Origin: Paracentrotus lividus
Taxonomy: Eukaryota; Echinodermata; Echinoidea; Camarodonta; Echinidae
Assembly: GCA_940671915.1 (NCBI GenBank)
Contig: CALNVZ010001280.1
Span: 111,814-175,813 of the forward strand
Length of the DNA stretch: 64,000 nt
Reading direction: 5' to 3'
Shown: in pieces, positions 36,666 through 49,500 of the stretch
How the letters are laid out: each line of letters starts with the position of its first letter
Numbering within the stretch: the stretch's first letter is position 1
Notes under the pieces: generated by a model
Databases searched by the model: none
What the model was told of the DNA's origin: nothing
What the model saw: only the letters and a program-made list of their open reading frames with translations
Translations under genes and position numbers: made by a program

Positions 36666-37274
36666 GCATTCATCTGCATGTACAATAGGCACTTTCATAC
36701 AAAGTGTTTAAAATTGAGCCTACTATTTCTGCCATTCGTACCACTACCTTAAAGAGAATGTAGTGTAAGTGTAGTGGGAAATATGAACAAATTATTATGA
36801 GCTTTCAAATTATTTTCATGGCATTGAGATTATTGTAGTATGAATGTCCAGTACAAAGGATTGCTCTTCAAATGTTGAATTGTTATCAACCTTTCCCTAT
36901 CACTAAGAGACAGTTCCTTCCACAAATCAATCTTTTGACCATAACAATAATTTCGCTTTAAATTTGAAGAACACTGACCAGTGTTTATTACAGGATTTTG
37001 CTCTGGGATTAAACTCTTCCAGGTCACCAAGGGTACATAGTTCCATCAGATGGGAGCTTATCAAAAGGTGTTTCATTGTTTGGTCTTCCTAAAACTCACA
37101 CAAATTTTGTCCATCTTCGCTCTATCCCCATTTTGTCATAAGGACCTTACACTGTACTGTGCCACCGGTGCCTGGTCATGTCCTAAGGTGGTTCAGGCAT
37201 GACCAGCTTTGCTATGGCTCATCAGAACCTGATGAGAGAGATTCTTTTGGACATTTGGACATCCACAGATATAT

Positions 37275-37426
37275 AGACTGACATCTTCCTCTCAAGGATA
37301 GGAATAACCAATAGACTGACATCTTCCTCCCAAGGATAGGAATAACCAATATACTGACATCTTCCTCTCAAGGATAGGAATAACCAATAGACTGACATCT
37401 TCCTCTCAGGGATAGGAATTACCAAC
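37275..37426 (+). repeat. 38 bp minisatellite, four copies
   Basis: The unit begins AGACTGACATCTTCCTC and ends GGAATAACCAAT; four units with one to three differences follow head to tail. Confidence 0.9.
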
Positions 37427-38796
37427 AGAGGGAAGCTGGTTAGGGACTTTATGGAGATCGCTAGAAGTTCCTCAGCATGGATTTTGACAAATAAATCCAG
37501 CAAACAGATGGCATCTCGACCTGATGCTGCTGCTACATAGCCCTATCGAGTTAATGTTAATGGAAGGAAAACTATTGATAAGCATTTGTTGACTGATATT
37601 GATTCAAATATTGCCAAAAAGATTGACAATATTATGTAAGCTACAGTGTGAGTGTGCATGTGTTTGTGTGTTTCTGTCAGTAAGTATGTGTATGTGCGTG
37701 TTCGTGTGTTTGTGTGTAAGGATGAGTGCGTGGGTCCATGCGTGTACACATGTTGGCTTGTACCTGCATTTCCGTTAAATGTTGTGGTAAAAGACAATTT
37801 TTATCATCATTCAAACATTTAACATGGTTAAGGTAATTATTTTTCATCTTTATGTAACCATTTTGACAGATCTTGTTCTAAGTCACGTGCAAAAACAAAG
37901 AAATACAAAAGAAATTTGCATGAAAATATAAAAAATGAGCATCGACATTAAAAGATAATTCTTGTTTTACAATGATTTCAAAAGGGAAGGATATCTGAAT
38001 TATATCTGAACATCTGTTGTCCGAAAGTTGGAGAACCCTTGAGGTAATTTTACCAAGTTATTCAAGTTATAGCATGTAAGATCGCAAACATGCATTGATT
38101 GGGATAATAAATTAGATTTAAAACATCAAATTTATTATTTTCTTAAATTCTTATGCTCAGACAAGCAAGTTTACATAATAATCAATGTGACTGCTAAATA
38201 ACGAGGCCCATTACACGGCTAAAAAGTGCGTACTATCAGGAGGAGTGGAGACATACTATGTACACTCGAAAATGGTCAATTTGGCGGCCATTTTGTTTAT
38301 GCAAATTAGGTGGTGAAATCGTTAAAAATCGGCTTGGAAACCAGTCTTATCAGACTAAGCACACTTGAATCATGTGAAAGAGACCGGTTCCCAACATTTA
38401 CAACTCTTGAGCTAATTTGATCAAGTTATAGCACCATTGTACCATTATAAGATCGCAAACATGCATAAATTTACATAATTAATTAATTTAGAGACATATA
38501 ATTGATTATTTATTAATTTGTAATGCTCAGTTTACCAATTTTACATAATAATCAAGGGTAAAAAGTGGACACAACCAGGGAGGAATGGAGACATAAGCTC
38601 AAAAATGGTCAATTTGGCGGCCATTTTGTTTATGCAAATTAGGTGGTGAAAACGTGAGAAATCGGCTTGGGAACCGGTCTTATCAGACTCAGCACACTTG
38701 AATTGTGTGAAATAGACCGATTCCCAACCGTAACCTAAAAATGCTTCTAAAAGTCATATTTTGCCTAAATGGCTCTAGTCTATGACACCTGCATTA

Positions 38797-39164
38797 GATT
38801 AGTAAGTGAGATGAGACTCGAGTATAGATCATAATATTGCCCCGATTTACGAAAGCCTTAGAAAATTAATGCCCGTTTTTATTATCTGCAATTTATAAGA
38901 TTATACTTTAGGCTTCATTGGAGGATATGCTTAGCGGTAACTTTCCTATTGACCCAGACAAATATCCTGATGAAAGAATATACGATATGAAAAATAATCG
39001 GACTCGTGGACCCTCGGCCTCGTAGGCCCTCGGCCTCGTGGGAAAATAATCGGCCTCGTGGGAAGATCCCGTTAGTAAATTGGTCTATTTTATGTATGTA
39101 GGGTCCTACCCTTGAAATCGATCGGGTAAATGTGCCAATCATTGATGTAAATTTTCCTGTGCAG
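38797..39164. other. noncoding sequence upstream of the candidate exon
   Basis: A short tandem phrase (TCGGCCTCGTGGG or TCGGCCTCGTAGG) recurs four times at 38995-39065. Nothing else is recognised; possible intron of the death-domain gene. Confidence 0.5.
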
Positions 39165-39239
39165 ATTTCTTTGGGACCATTTCATACCGTCAAAAGATTG
39201 GAACTCTGCAAGACCGTCATGGATGTGTAAAGCAGTTTG
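39165..39239 (+). CDS. candidate upstream coding exon (75 nt, phase 1-1)
   Basis: The acceptor AAATTTTCCTGTGCAG ends at 39164 and a consensus donor G|GTAAGT starts at 39240. In phase 1 the exon is open and encodes FFGTISYRQKIGTLQD followed by RHGCVKQF, ending with one base G. That G joins the GG at 43282-43283 to continue in frame through IHV into the methionine of exon 1. Phase 1 at both ends equals that of exons 2 and 3. If real, the protein starts further upstream, beyond the repeats at 31.7-38.8 kb. I do not recognise the peptide. Transcript data would settle it. Confidence 0.35.
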
Positions 39240-39296
39240 GTAAGTATTTTTGAGGTTTAACTTATCTTGATTGATAATTACGTTAAAAGGGATATA

Positions 39297-40259
39297 CACT
39301 GTCCGTCATAAAGGTGGAATATTTTTTTGCCGCTATAGCGACATGATTTTGCTCTGACTTTAATTTCTTGAATATGTCTGTCCCTGCTTTTACTTTTTGG
39401 GACCATGGCTATATCTTGGACATTCTCCCAACCTTTCACGTGGACCTTTTTCCAAAAAAGTTTTGTCAACCCCCGTGATGCCCATTTTTGTCATTTTTTT
39501 CTCATTTTGGGGCCCCTTTTTGTTTTCTCGGCCGATCAAGCCCCCCTCAGTCCTACCCCCAGGAAACGCGACTGGGGTGTACTGTTTTATATGGTTCTTT
39601 AAGTTAAATCTATATTTCTGGGGACAGCCTAAGGTCTCTTGTCTAGGGGAGAGCTTGAAGTAAAAAACGAGATTGGTGAAAATTCGGAATATTTTATTCC
39701 ATCTTTATGCTAAAAACAAAAGAAATGAAAAACCACCTTTAACCCATAAATATCATCATTTTCTCCTTAAATTTTGTTTAGCCTTGATGACAAGGCTGTA
39801 AATAGTCATTATTGATAATGCTTTATTTTGATTTATGTTTGGTTGATATTTTACAAAAATGAATAAAATGAATGTTGAACCCCAATCAAAATAAATTTTG
39901 ACCCCTCCCCTAGACAAAAGAGTCGAGCCTGTAACCATAAATCTAGATTTAATTTAAAGAACAATAACAAATCTCCACCTCAGACGTGTTTCCTTGGGGT
40001 AGGACTGAGGGGGCCTTGGTGGGTCGCGTGAACAAAAAAGGGCCCCACAAATATGAAAAAATGACGAAAATGGCCATCTTTTGGGGGTGACAAACCTTTT
40101 TTGAAGAAAAATCCCCGGGAAGGGTTGAGGGAACGTCCAAGATATACCCAGGATCCCAGAAAGTGAGATCGGTGACAAACAGATTCAAGAAATTAATAAC
40201 GGAGCAACATAATGTCGCTTGAGCCAGAACATAATATTCCACCTTTATGACGAACAGTG
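39297..40259. mobile_element. family A foldback element, copy 3 (963 bp, intact ends)
   Basis: The ends CACTGTCCGTCATAAAGG and CCTTTATGACGAACAGTG (inverse) are flanked by TA (39295-39296, 40260-40261). This copy is uninterrupted and includes GGAGCAACATAATGTCGCTTG at 40201, the empty form of the site that family B copy 1 occupies in copy 4. Confidence 0.85.
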
Positions 40260-40659
40260 TATTTCCATTATACGTCTTTATTTGAAAGAAAATCATCAAA
40301 AATCAGGCTCAGTTTATATTGTGAGCATTGATGATATTAAAAAAAAAACCTTCAATTTACAACAACGTCACTTTGTATGCTATCATAGACGGAGACATTG
40401 TATGATATTCCATGAATATTCTCTTTCTATCTATTATATATATTTGTAATATACTCATTGTATATCTAAAAGAAGATTCTCTCCTACCTATAGATCTGTA
40501 TTTTTATTTTTTTAAAACCAATTTGCACAGTCATCAATTTATTGCACATTTATAGATTTGGTATCACTGACCGGATACGGGTTAATCTTTAAAGGGACAA
40601 AAAAAGTTACGGTCATATACAAATTACATTTCAAATTGTTAGTACGGTAGGCATATATA

Positions 40660-43228
40660 GGGGAGAGCGGGGTTATACATTGCGTCCCAAAAAGAACTAT
40701 ACACTTTTGAAATGGCTGCCAAATTAAAAAATATATGATTTTAGGTAATGAAATTTACATGTATAGAAAGCTCATTATCCCAACTTTTATATGACACCAA
40801 AAAGTTCGAAAATAAGTCATGCATGAATGAGCAGCGTTCACTTTTGTAAAGGGTATGGAAATTAGGGTGCGCAGGAATTGCCCTACCAATTTGTATGAGG
40901 AAAGTCATTCGGAGCTTATGGAATGGAGGATGATATGCAGAATTACTGATCAATTATGATGAGTTGGGGTTTGCTAAGTGAAATTGGTGGAATTGGGGAT
41001 TACAATTTCATGCATGAATGAACAGGAATATGTATTTCCTATTGTTGCATTGTAACTTTCCAAGGTATATTTAGTGAGGTCCTTCAGTGGTGTGTTTAAT
41101 CTCTATCTCTCTTCCTTTTCTCTCCCTTCCTCTTTCTCTCCCTTCCTCTTTCTCTCTCTTTGTCTTCATCCCTCTCTCTCTCTCTCTTCTTTCTTTCTCT
41201 CCCTGTCTCTCTCCCTCCCTCTCTATCTATCTCTCTCTTTTTTTGCATGGGTGTGTTTTTGACCATTCATATTCATTGGTTTCTACTCCAAATATCCTGA
41301 CTACCTTCCCACATCCCGGTCTACTCACATTTACCCAAATTGGGATGGTTGATGACAATCTATCAATCTATCAACACCCAGCTAGCAATCACTTAATCAA
41401 CAGTGTACCAGTCTCCAAGTGTTTCAACTAATCAAACAAGCATTACATCATCTTCATACAGTTATTTCAATCACCATGTCTTACTGTTATCCAATAAATC
41501 AATCAACTCAATTGATCAACCAACCAACTATCCAGTCATTTTAGCAATTTGAACTTTCGTAAAGGAATATGGTACAGTGTAACACAAATTTATGAAATTA
41601 ACATGTCAGTCTTTATTTTCAGTTGATTATTGTTCTTTTCAATTTTACACTTGTTTTATCCATCCTGTAACAAAACAAAAAGGAGAAAAAAAAAATCTGA
41701 TAATGCAAAATTAAAATAAAAGTCTGTACGTTCAATGCTCAACGTGTCCTCCTCCTCTTTCTATGCACAACCTGTTTGTTGAAAAAAAAAATGTCACTGA
41801 TATTGGACATTCAGACAATCCAAAAGATCATCAAAATGATCATCAACAGGGATCAAAAATCTTACCCTGCATCTCACCTGTTTTGCACCCCATTCTGAAT
41901 AAACCTTGAAAAGTTACAATGCTATAATAGGAAATACATATTCCTGTTCATTCATGCATTAAATTGTAATCCCCAATTCCACCAATTTCACTTAGCAAAC
42001 ACTAACTCATCATAATTGATCAGTAATTCTGCATATCATCCTCAATTCCATAAGCTCCAAATGACTTTCCTCATACAAACTGGTAGGGCAATTCCTGCGC
42101 ACCCTAATTTCCATACCCTTTACAAAAGTGAATGCTGCTCATTCATGCATGACTTATTTTCGAACTTTTTGGGATAATGAGCTTTCCATACATATAAATT
42201 TCATTACCTAAAATCATATATTTTTTTTATTTGGCAGCCATTTCAAAAGCGTATATAGTTCTTTTTGGGACGCACTGTATGGAACATTGTTCACAAAAAT
42301 GGCCGTAAAACAAAAGCGGATTTATTTCAAGAAACAATAAACAATCAGCTTGAGTGTATATATGTATGCTACAAATGTACCCCATAAAATTCTTAAACTA
42401 AGTGATGTTTCCGGAAAAAAAAAATCCATCCTCAACAAGACCATGTGAAGTGTTCCAACTAACCCCGTGTCCGGGGTAAGTTGAAACATTGTGCATGGTA
42501 TCTTTAGAATTATATTTATACTACGTACAACATTATTGCATGGGTTCAGCTAATTTGCTTTATTGATTCCAATTAGAATATTAAAGGTTGGTTTCAAATT
42601 TTTTTTTTTTTACTTCATGTTTTATTACACTTGATAGCATCCAGTCACATACAGATATTCTGAAGTCCTGTGAAGTAGCATTCTGCAATATATTTTGTTT
42701 AAACCAAAATAAAATCGTCCCATGTGCACTAATGTACATGTATAGGAATATTTCGGAACACTTAATTGAATTATATGATTTTTATTTTTTTTATTAAACT
42801 GAAACCTATTTACTTAGTAGATGTTCCAACTAACCCCGTTCAAAATGTTCCAACTAACCCCAGAGGCCCATTTGACATTTGTAAGCTTACAGCACAAAAA
42901 AGGGACAACAACATGCCATATATTTAACTTTGTTTGTAGCTTGATATAACTGTTTGCTATACTCAAAACTGGCAAACGTAATTTATGATCTTCTCTGAGT
43001 TAATAAAACATTTGTAAAAATGACAAAATTTACTCAGAGTGTAAAAAAACAAACTTTGCTTTCTAACTTCATGAGGCTTGAAGCATTTGTGCTTTCTAAA
43101 ATGTGGTAGATGGCAGTTGCTAATAGCAACAACTTGAGGGTAGATTTGCATAAATATATTTATTGTCGTTAAAGAAAATTGCAATGTTTCAACTGACCCC
43201 GTGTTCCAACTAACCCCACTCTCCCCTG
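40660..43228. mobile_element. family D element (GGGGAGAG ends) with nested palindromic element
   Basis: It starts TATAGGGGAGAGCGGGGTTA and ends with the inverse, TAACCCCACTCTCCCCTGTATA. Typical internal phrases are CCAACTAACCCCG and GTCCGGGGTAAGTTG (42450-43210). It is interrupted at 40678-42277. It ends about 65 bases before the first ATG of the death-domain gene. Confidence 0.65.
40678..42277. mobile_element. 1.6 kb TA-flanked element with ~400 bp inverted repeats
   Basis: CATTGCGTCCCAAAAAGAAC at the left and TTCTTTTTGGGACGCACTG at the right are inverted, flanked by TA (40676-40677, 42278-42279). The inverted arms (40678-41060; 41900-42277) include ATGAATGAACAGGAATATG. The centre holds a CT-rich tract (41100-41245) and unrecognised sequence. 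Confidence 0.78.
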
Positions 43229-43281
43229 TATAATTCTTGGACGCAACAGTTGTATACGACGGTATTCGACATCTTAACAAG

Positions 43282-43578
43282 GGATTCATGTTATGAATAA
43301 AGATGCCATAATTTCTATAATATTGCCAGATCACGACAGCATTTTCGACGACGACTTGACTCAATTATTGGAGCTTTTAAAGCGCCTTCCTGATGACCTT
43401 CGGTCCAAGTTCTGCGAGGAAGTCGGCATCTTTGACAATGCGAAGGGTACTTTGACGGACATCACTGAGCAGTACTTACAAGAGTGGAGAGACACCAATA
43501 TGGCAACTGAATCAGCGTTTAATTCGTTGAAAGGGCTTCTATCATGTCTTACAACAGAAATGAGAAAGGCCAAGTATG
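43282..43578 (+). CDS. exon 1: death-domain-like module 1, with putative start codon
   Basis: Coding from ATG 43293 gives residues 1-95 plus one base. Helical segments are acidic and leucine-rich (DLTQLLELLKRL at 21-32), followed by a segment ending YLQEW (W65) and the helix AFNSLKGLLSCL. This matches the death-domain layout, where a helix 4-5 tryptophan precedes a final helix. The donor is TATG|GTAAAT at 43579, phase 1. An upstream ATG at 43288 opens a two-codon frame (ATG TTA TGA) overlapping the main start. The frame is also open upstream from a possible acceptor AG at 43280-43281, so the ATG could be internal if exon 39165-39239 is used. A transposon end lies only about 55-65 bases upstream of the ATG. 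Confidence 0.68.
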
Positions 43579-46500
43579 GTAAATCCGAAAACAGTAATGC
43601 TAACTGAATTTAAATACGGGTTACAGTGAAGAACTACGCCCGTTTATACACTGTCCGTCATAAAGGTGGAATATTTTTTTGCCGCTATAGCTACATGATT
43701 TTGCTCTGAATTTAATTTCTTGAATATGTTTGTCCCTGCTTTTACTTTTTGGGACCCTGGCTATATCTTGGACCTTCTCCCAACCCTTCACGTGGACTTT
43801 TTTCCAAAAAAGTTTTGTCAACCCCCGTGATGCCCATTTTTGCCATTTTTTCTCATTTTGGGGCCCCTTTTTGTTTTCCCGGCTGATCAAGCCCCCCTCA
43901 GTCCTACCCCCAGGAAACGCGACTGAGGTATACTGTTTTATATGGTTCTTTAAGTTAAATCTATATTTCTGGGCACAGGCTAAGGTCTCTTGTCCAGGGG
44001 AGGGGTTGAAGTAAAAAACGAGATTGGTGAAAATTCGGAATATTTTATTCCATCTTTATGCTGAAAACAAAAGAAATGAAAAACCACCTTTAACCCTTTA
44101 ATATCATCATTTTCCCCTTAAATTTTGTTTAGCCTTGATGACAAGGCTGTAAATAGTCATTATTGATAATATTTTATTTTGATTGATGTTTGATTGAGAT
44201 TTTACATTACAATTTAGGGAAGATAGAAATTTCCATGGTGTAAAAATGAATAAAATGAATGTTGAACCCCAATCAAAATAAATTTTGACCCCTCCCCTAG
44301 ACAAGAGAGTCGAGCCTGTAACCATAAATCTAGATTTAATTTAAAGAACAATAACAAATCTCCACCTCAGACGTGTTTCCTTGCGGTAGGACTGAGGGGG
44401 CCTTGGTGGGTCGCGTGAACAAAAAAGGGCCCAAAAAATAAGAAAAAATGATAAAAATGGCCATCTTCTGGGGATGACAAACTTTTTTGAAGAAAAATCC
44501 CCGGGAAGGATTGAGGGAACGTCCAAGATATACCCAGGATCCCAGAAAGTGAAAGCGGTGACAAACACATTCAAGAAATTAATAACGGAGCAACATCCCT
44601 TACAAAAATGTCCTGTGGTATTCCTATGGTATTTCTGAATGTCCTGTGGTATTCGTATGGTATTTCTGAATGTCCTGTGGTATTCCTATGGTACTTCTAT
44701 GGTACAATCAAATACCATAGAAGTACCATAGGGCAATACCACACAGGAAAAGGGTACCATAAGAATACCATACAGCAATGTTGTGTGCTGTATGGTTTTC
44801 TGGCACAAATACCATATGTATGGTACTCCTGTATGGTTTTTTGGCACAAATACCATATGTATGGTTTTGCTGTATGTTTTTTTTACTCAAATACCATATG
44901 TATGGTATTGCTGTATGGTTTTCTGGCACAAATACCATATGTATGGTATTTCTGTATGGTTTTTAGGGCAAACAATAAATCCATTATGTGATAGTTTTGC
45001 TGTATTGTTTTTTTTTTTGTTGCACAAATACACAATGTATGGGTATTTCTGTATGTCTTTTTGGCACAAATACCATATGTATGGTATTGCTGTATGTTTT
45101 TTTGGGATAAATACATATGTATGGTTTTGGCTGTATGGTTTCTGGCACAAAATACCATATGTAGTATTGATTGCTGTATGGTTTTCTGGCACAATACCAT
45201 ATGTATGGTATTCCTGTATGGTTTTTTGGCACAAATACCATATGTATGGTATTTCTGTATGTTGGTTTGTGGCACAAATACCATATGTATGGTATTTCTG
45301 TATGGTTTGTGGCACAGAATACCATGTGTATGGTTTTGCTGTATGGTTTTTTTGCACAAATACCATAATGTATGGTATTTGCTGTAATGGTAATGGGCAC
45401 AAATACCATATGTATGGTTATTTCTGTATGCTTTTTTTTTTTGGCCACAAATACCATATGTATGGTTTTGCTGTAGTGTTGTTTTTTTTTGGCACAAATA
45501 CCATATGTATGGTATTGTTGTATGGTTTTCTGGAACAAATACCATATGTATGGTATTTCTGTATGGTTTTTTTGGCACAAATACCATATGTAGAGGTTTG
45601 CGTTGCTGTATGATGGTGTTTTTTTGGCACAAATACCTATGTATGGTATTGCTGTATGTTTTTCTGGCCAAATACCAATATGTATGAATTCTGTATGTTT
45701 TTTGGACAAATACATATGTGTGGTATGGCTGTAGGTTTTCTGGCAAAATACCATATGTATGGTATTGCTGTATGTTGTTTGGAACAAATACCAATATGTA
45801 TGGTATCGCTGTATGGTGTTTTGGCGCAAATACCATATGTATGTATATTGCTGTATGTTTTTTTTTTTTACACATATACCATATATATGGTATTGCTGTA
45901 TGTTTTTTTGGCACAATGCCTGTATGGCACAATGTGAAATACCACATGTAGAAATTCCACTTAACCGTTAAATTATTTCTACACTGCAAACGTCACGTGG
46001 AGCAACGAAATGCACTTTTTTTTTATGGATTTTTTATTATGATTTTTATTTATTTACATAGGTTAAGTTTGAAGCATGTTTTCTGCTAGGGATGGGAGCC
46101 TCTGTTACAATCGCCCGTGTTACAATTATTGTCCGGTCTCCCTACCATCAGGGGCGGCGTGGATTTTATTGTGATGACGGTCAGGGGTGGGAGGAGAAAT
46201 GGAGACCCCGGAATGGGAATTATATAGAACTCGAACGGAATAATAGTCTGTAAGATAAGGACCATAGATGTTCACGTTCCGGCAGAAGTGTGAAATTTGG
46301 CACATAGAGGTATTTTTGGAACGCTGATTCAAAAATTTGCCGGCCCCAAAGCGCATCCGACCACGCGATCGGCCGCCATTTGAAATAACCAAGATGGCCG
46401 CCATGAAAACCTATTAACTCACTCCTAACTTGAGTTGTAAGTGGCATTTGGCACTGAAATTTGGTACACAGATGTATTTTGACATCCGAATTCGAATATT

Positions 46501-49500
46501 GCCGAGCCCCCATCAATTTTGACCACACTCGGTCGGCCGCCATCTTGAAATCCAAGATGGCCGCCATGAAAACGATTGATTTGATAACTTGAGTTGGATT
46601 GACATGTGGTACTGAATTGTCAGGCAAACGGGTGTATTTGACATTCTGCATTCAAATTATTGCCGGCCCACCATCGATCCAATCACGCCGTCGGCCGCCA
46701 TCTTGAATTCCAAAATGGCCGCCATGAAAATTAATCTGGATATGCTAACTGGGGTTATAAATGACATATGGTATTGAAATTTGGACAGCAAGAGTGTATT
46801 TTGACATTCTAATTCAAATATTACCGGCGCCCCCTCGATCCGCTCACTCAGTCGGCCGCCATCTTGGATTCTAAAATGGCCGCCATGAAATCACTGAATA
46901 TGCCTAAACTGGGTTAATAATAGACATGTGGTACTAGAAATTTGGTAGACAAGATGTATTTTGACATTCTGCATTCAAATATAACCGCCCCCATTCGATT
47001 CCGATCACTCAGTCGGCCGCCATCTTGAATTTTCAAAATGGCCGCCATGAAAATCACTGAATATGCCTAACTTGGGTTATAATGACATGTGGTACTGAAA
47101 ATTGGTAGAAACAGATGTATTTTGACATTCTGCATTCAAATATCAGGCCCCATCATCGATCCGAATCACTCGGTCGGTCCGCCATCTTGAATTTCAAAAT
47201 GGCCGCCATGAAATCACTGAATATGTGCCTAACGTTGGGTTATAAATAACATGTGGTACTGAAATTTGGTACATCAGTTGTATTTGACATTCTGAATTAA
47301 AATATTACCGCCCTCATCGATCCCATCACTAAGTCAGTGAGCCCGCCATCTTGAATTTCAAGATGGCCGCCATGTAAATCATGTATGTGCCTAACTTGAG
47401 TTCTAATTGACATTTGACACTAAAATTTGGTACATAATGGTATTTTGACATTCTGAATTCAAATATCGCCAGCCCCAATCGGTCCGAATGCTTAATAGGC
47501 TGCCACCTCGATTTCTAAGATGACCGCTATCTTGAGTTATTTATGATCCCTACCTTGCATGTTGAATTACATGTGGCAATGTGTTTTTGCTATACTAGTT
47601 TTATCTTGAAAAATCCTAAATTCCTCAATTTCCAGCTTGACGAGCTTTGACTAATGCGTTGGCTGCCATATTGAATTCCAAGATGGCGGCAATCTTGATT
47701 CATTGGAAATCCCTATTTTCAGTCAATGAGCCAAGTTGATATTGGTTCCACCATAATAAACCTTTGCAATGTCATTTTCTCTGTTAAGTTATAAAAAAAT
47801 ATGTAAACTCCTAAACCAAACGTATTCAGAGCCAAATTTGATGACAATAACAGTGTAAACGAGTCTCAATAATTCAAAGAATAAGTATTGGGTAAAGTTA
47901 TGGGAATTCCCCTCTATACAGCACTTTGTGTGATTGGTAAAAGTCATAAAGCGCATTGGCAAACAACAAACCTTGATGTCTGAGTAGCATGTGGTTATTG
48001 GTTTGAGTATTATTTGCTTTTATATTGTAATCTATGTATTCATTGGTTGTCTGGAAGATAATTAGATTAAATTAAAAATTTATTGACTGCGATATTAATA
48101 GTGAATAAAAAATATACATAAAAGTAAACAGGTGCCTTTCATGTGGCGTCCATTTTAGAATTATCAGTGTGTCCGTAATGTGCTATATGTAGGGTATGAA
48201 TTGATAGTGGTCATAGTCTATGGGCACTATATCTTAAGTTGAGAATCAAAAATACACTGATCGTATTTGCGGTGCTCAATATTATATCCTGTCAATTTGA
48301 GTGGCCATATGTGACATTAGAACCAAAGTTAGGCATATTATTGATTTTCAATGAGGCGGCCATCTTATGAATGAGATGACGGCCGACTGGAGTAGTTGAA
48401 TAATTGGGGACTGACGATATTGTGAATTCAGGGAGTCAAAAGTACCTTTGCGTATGAATTTTCAATACCACATTGTCATTTTATAACCTCAAGTTATCAC
48501 ATCGATGATTTACATTGGCGAGCCATTTTGAAAATTAAAAGATGGCGGCTGGACTTAGTGATCAGATCGATGGGGGTGTGCAATATTTTGAATTCAGAAA
48601 ATGTTCAAAATACATCTTTACAACAGATTTCAGTAAGCCACATGTCATTTATTACCAAGTAAGGGCATATTAGAGTGATTATTCCATGGCGGCCATTGTG
48701 AAATTCAAGATGGCGGCCGACTGAGTGATCGGATCGATGGGGCCGGCAATATTTGAATTCAAATGTCAAAATACATCTGTGTAATCCAAATTTCAGTACC
48801 ACATGTCAATTAACAACTCAAGATTAAGTATACACTGATGATTTTCATGGCGGCCATTTTTGAATTCAAGATGGCGGCGGAGCTGAGTGATGGATGCGAT
48901 GGGGGCCGTAATATTTGAATTCCAAATGTCAAAATAATCTTTGTACCAAATTTCAGTTACCACATGTCATTTAAACCAAGTTAGGCATAGTCATTGATTT
49001 CAATGCGCCATTTGAGAATTCAAGGTATTGGCGGGCCGATGCTGAGTGAATTGGGCAACTGCGATGGGGGCCGGCAATATTTGAATGCTAGAAGTGTCAA
49101 AAATACATCTTGTGTACCAAATTTCAGTACCACATGTCATTAAACTCTAAGTTAGGATACTTCGATGATTTTTCATGGCGGCCTCTTTTGAAATTCAAGA
49201 TGGCGGCCGAAATTGAGTTGATTTGGATGCGGATTGGGGCGCGGCAATATTTGAATGCAGAATGTCAAAATACATCTGTATACCAAATTTCAGTACCACA
49301 TGTCATTTATAACCCAAGTTAGGCATATTCAGTGATTTCTATGGCGGCCATTTTGAAATCTAAGATGGCGGCCGACTGAGTGATTGGATCGATGGGGGCC
49401 GGCAATATTTGAATTTAGAATGTCAAAATACATCTCTGTACCAAATTTCGGTACCACATGTCAATTACAACTCAAGTTAGGTATACCTATGATTTTCATG

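Larger units (their letters stand above)
35198..38782. mobile_element. 3.6 kb TGA-flanked foldback element
   Basis: The ends TAGACTAGAGCCATTT and (inverse) TAGACTAGAGCCATTT are flanked by TGA (35195-35197, 38783-38785). The arms 35198-35345 and 38640-38782 pair, and a second pair joins 36000-36130 with 38560-38650 (also 38210-38400). An inner inverted pair (36483-36570; 37720-37810) encloses CA/CT microsatellites. A 3 bp TNA duplication suggests a PIF/Harbinger relative. No coding capacity. Confidence 0.72.
31681..38794. mobile_element. 7.1 kb TA-flanked TIR element with nested foldback
   Basis: The left end ATGCTGGTGTCACATG and right end, read across the nested insertion, CATG-TGACACC-TGCAT form TIRs flanked by TA (31679-31680, 38795-38796). 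Both end regions are rich in CCGGGT, CCGTTCACC and ACGGTG motifs (31690-32310; 34910-35190). 32.3-34.9 kb is AT-rich and unrecognised, with TATGGGCC-CAGGTAATATGGG repeats at 33580-34650. Confidence 0.7.

Noticed and set aside
44783-45989. Long overlapping open frames on both strands (up to 368 codons, Tyr/Thr/Ile/His-rich or Trp/Tyr/Cys-rich)
   Set aside because: They are translations of the 42 bp satellite whose unit lacks stops in several frames; both strands are equally open and the residue pattern follows the DNA unit.
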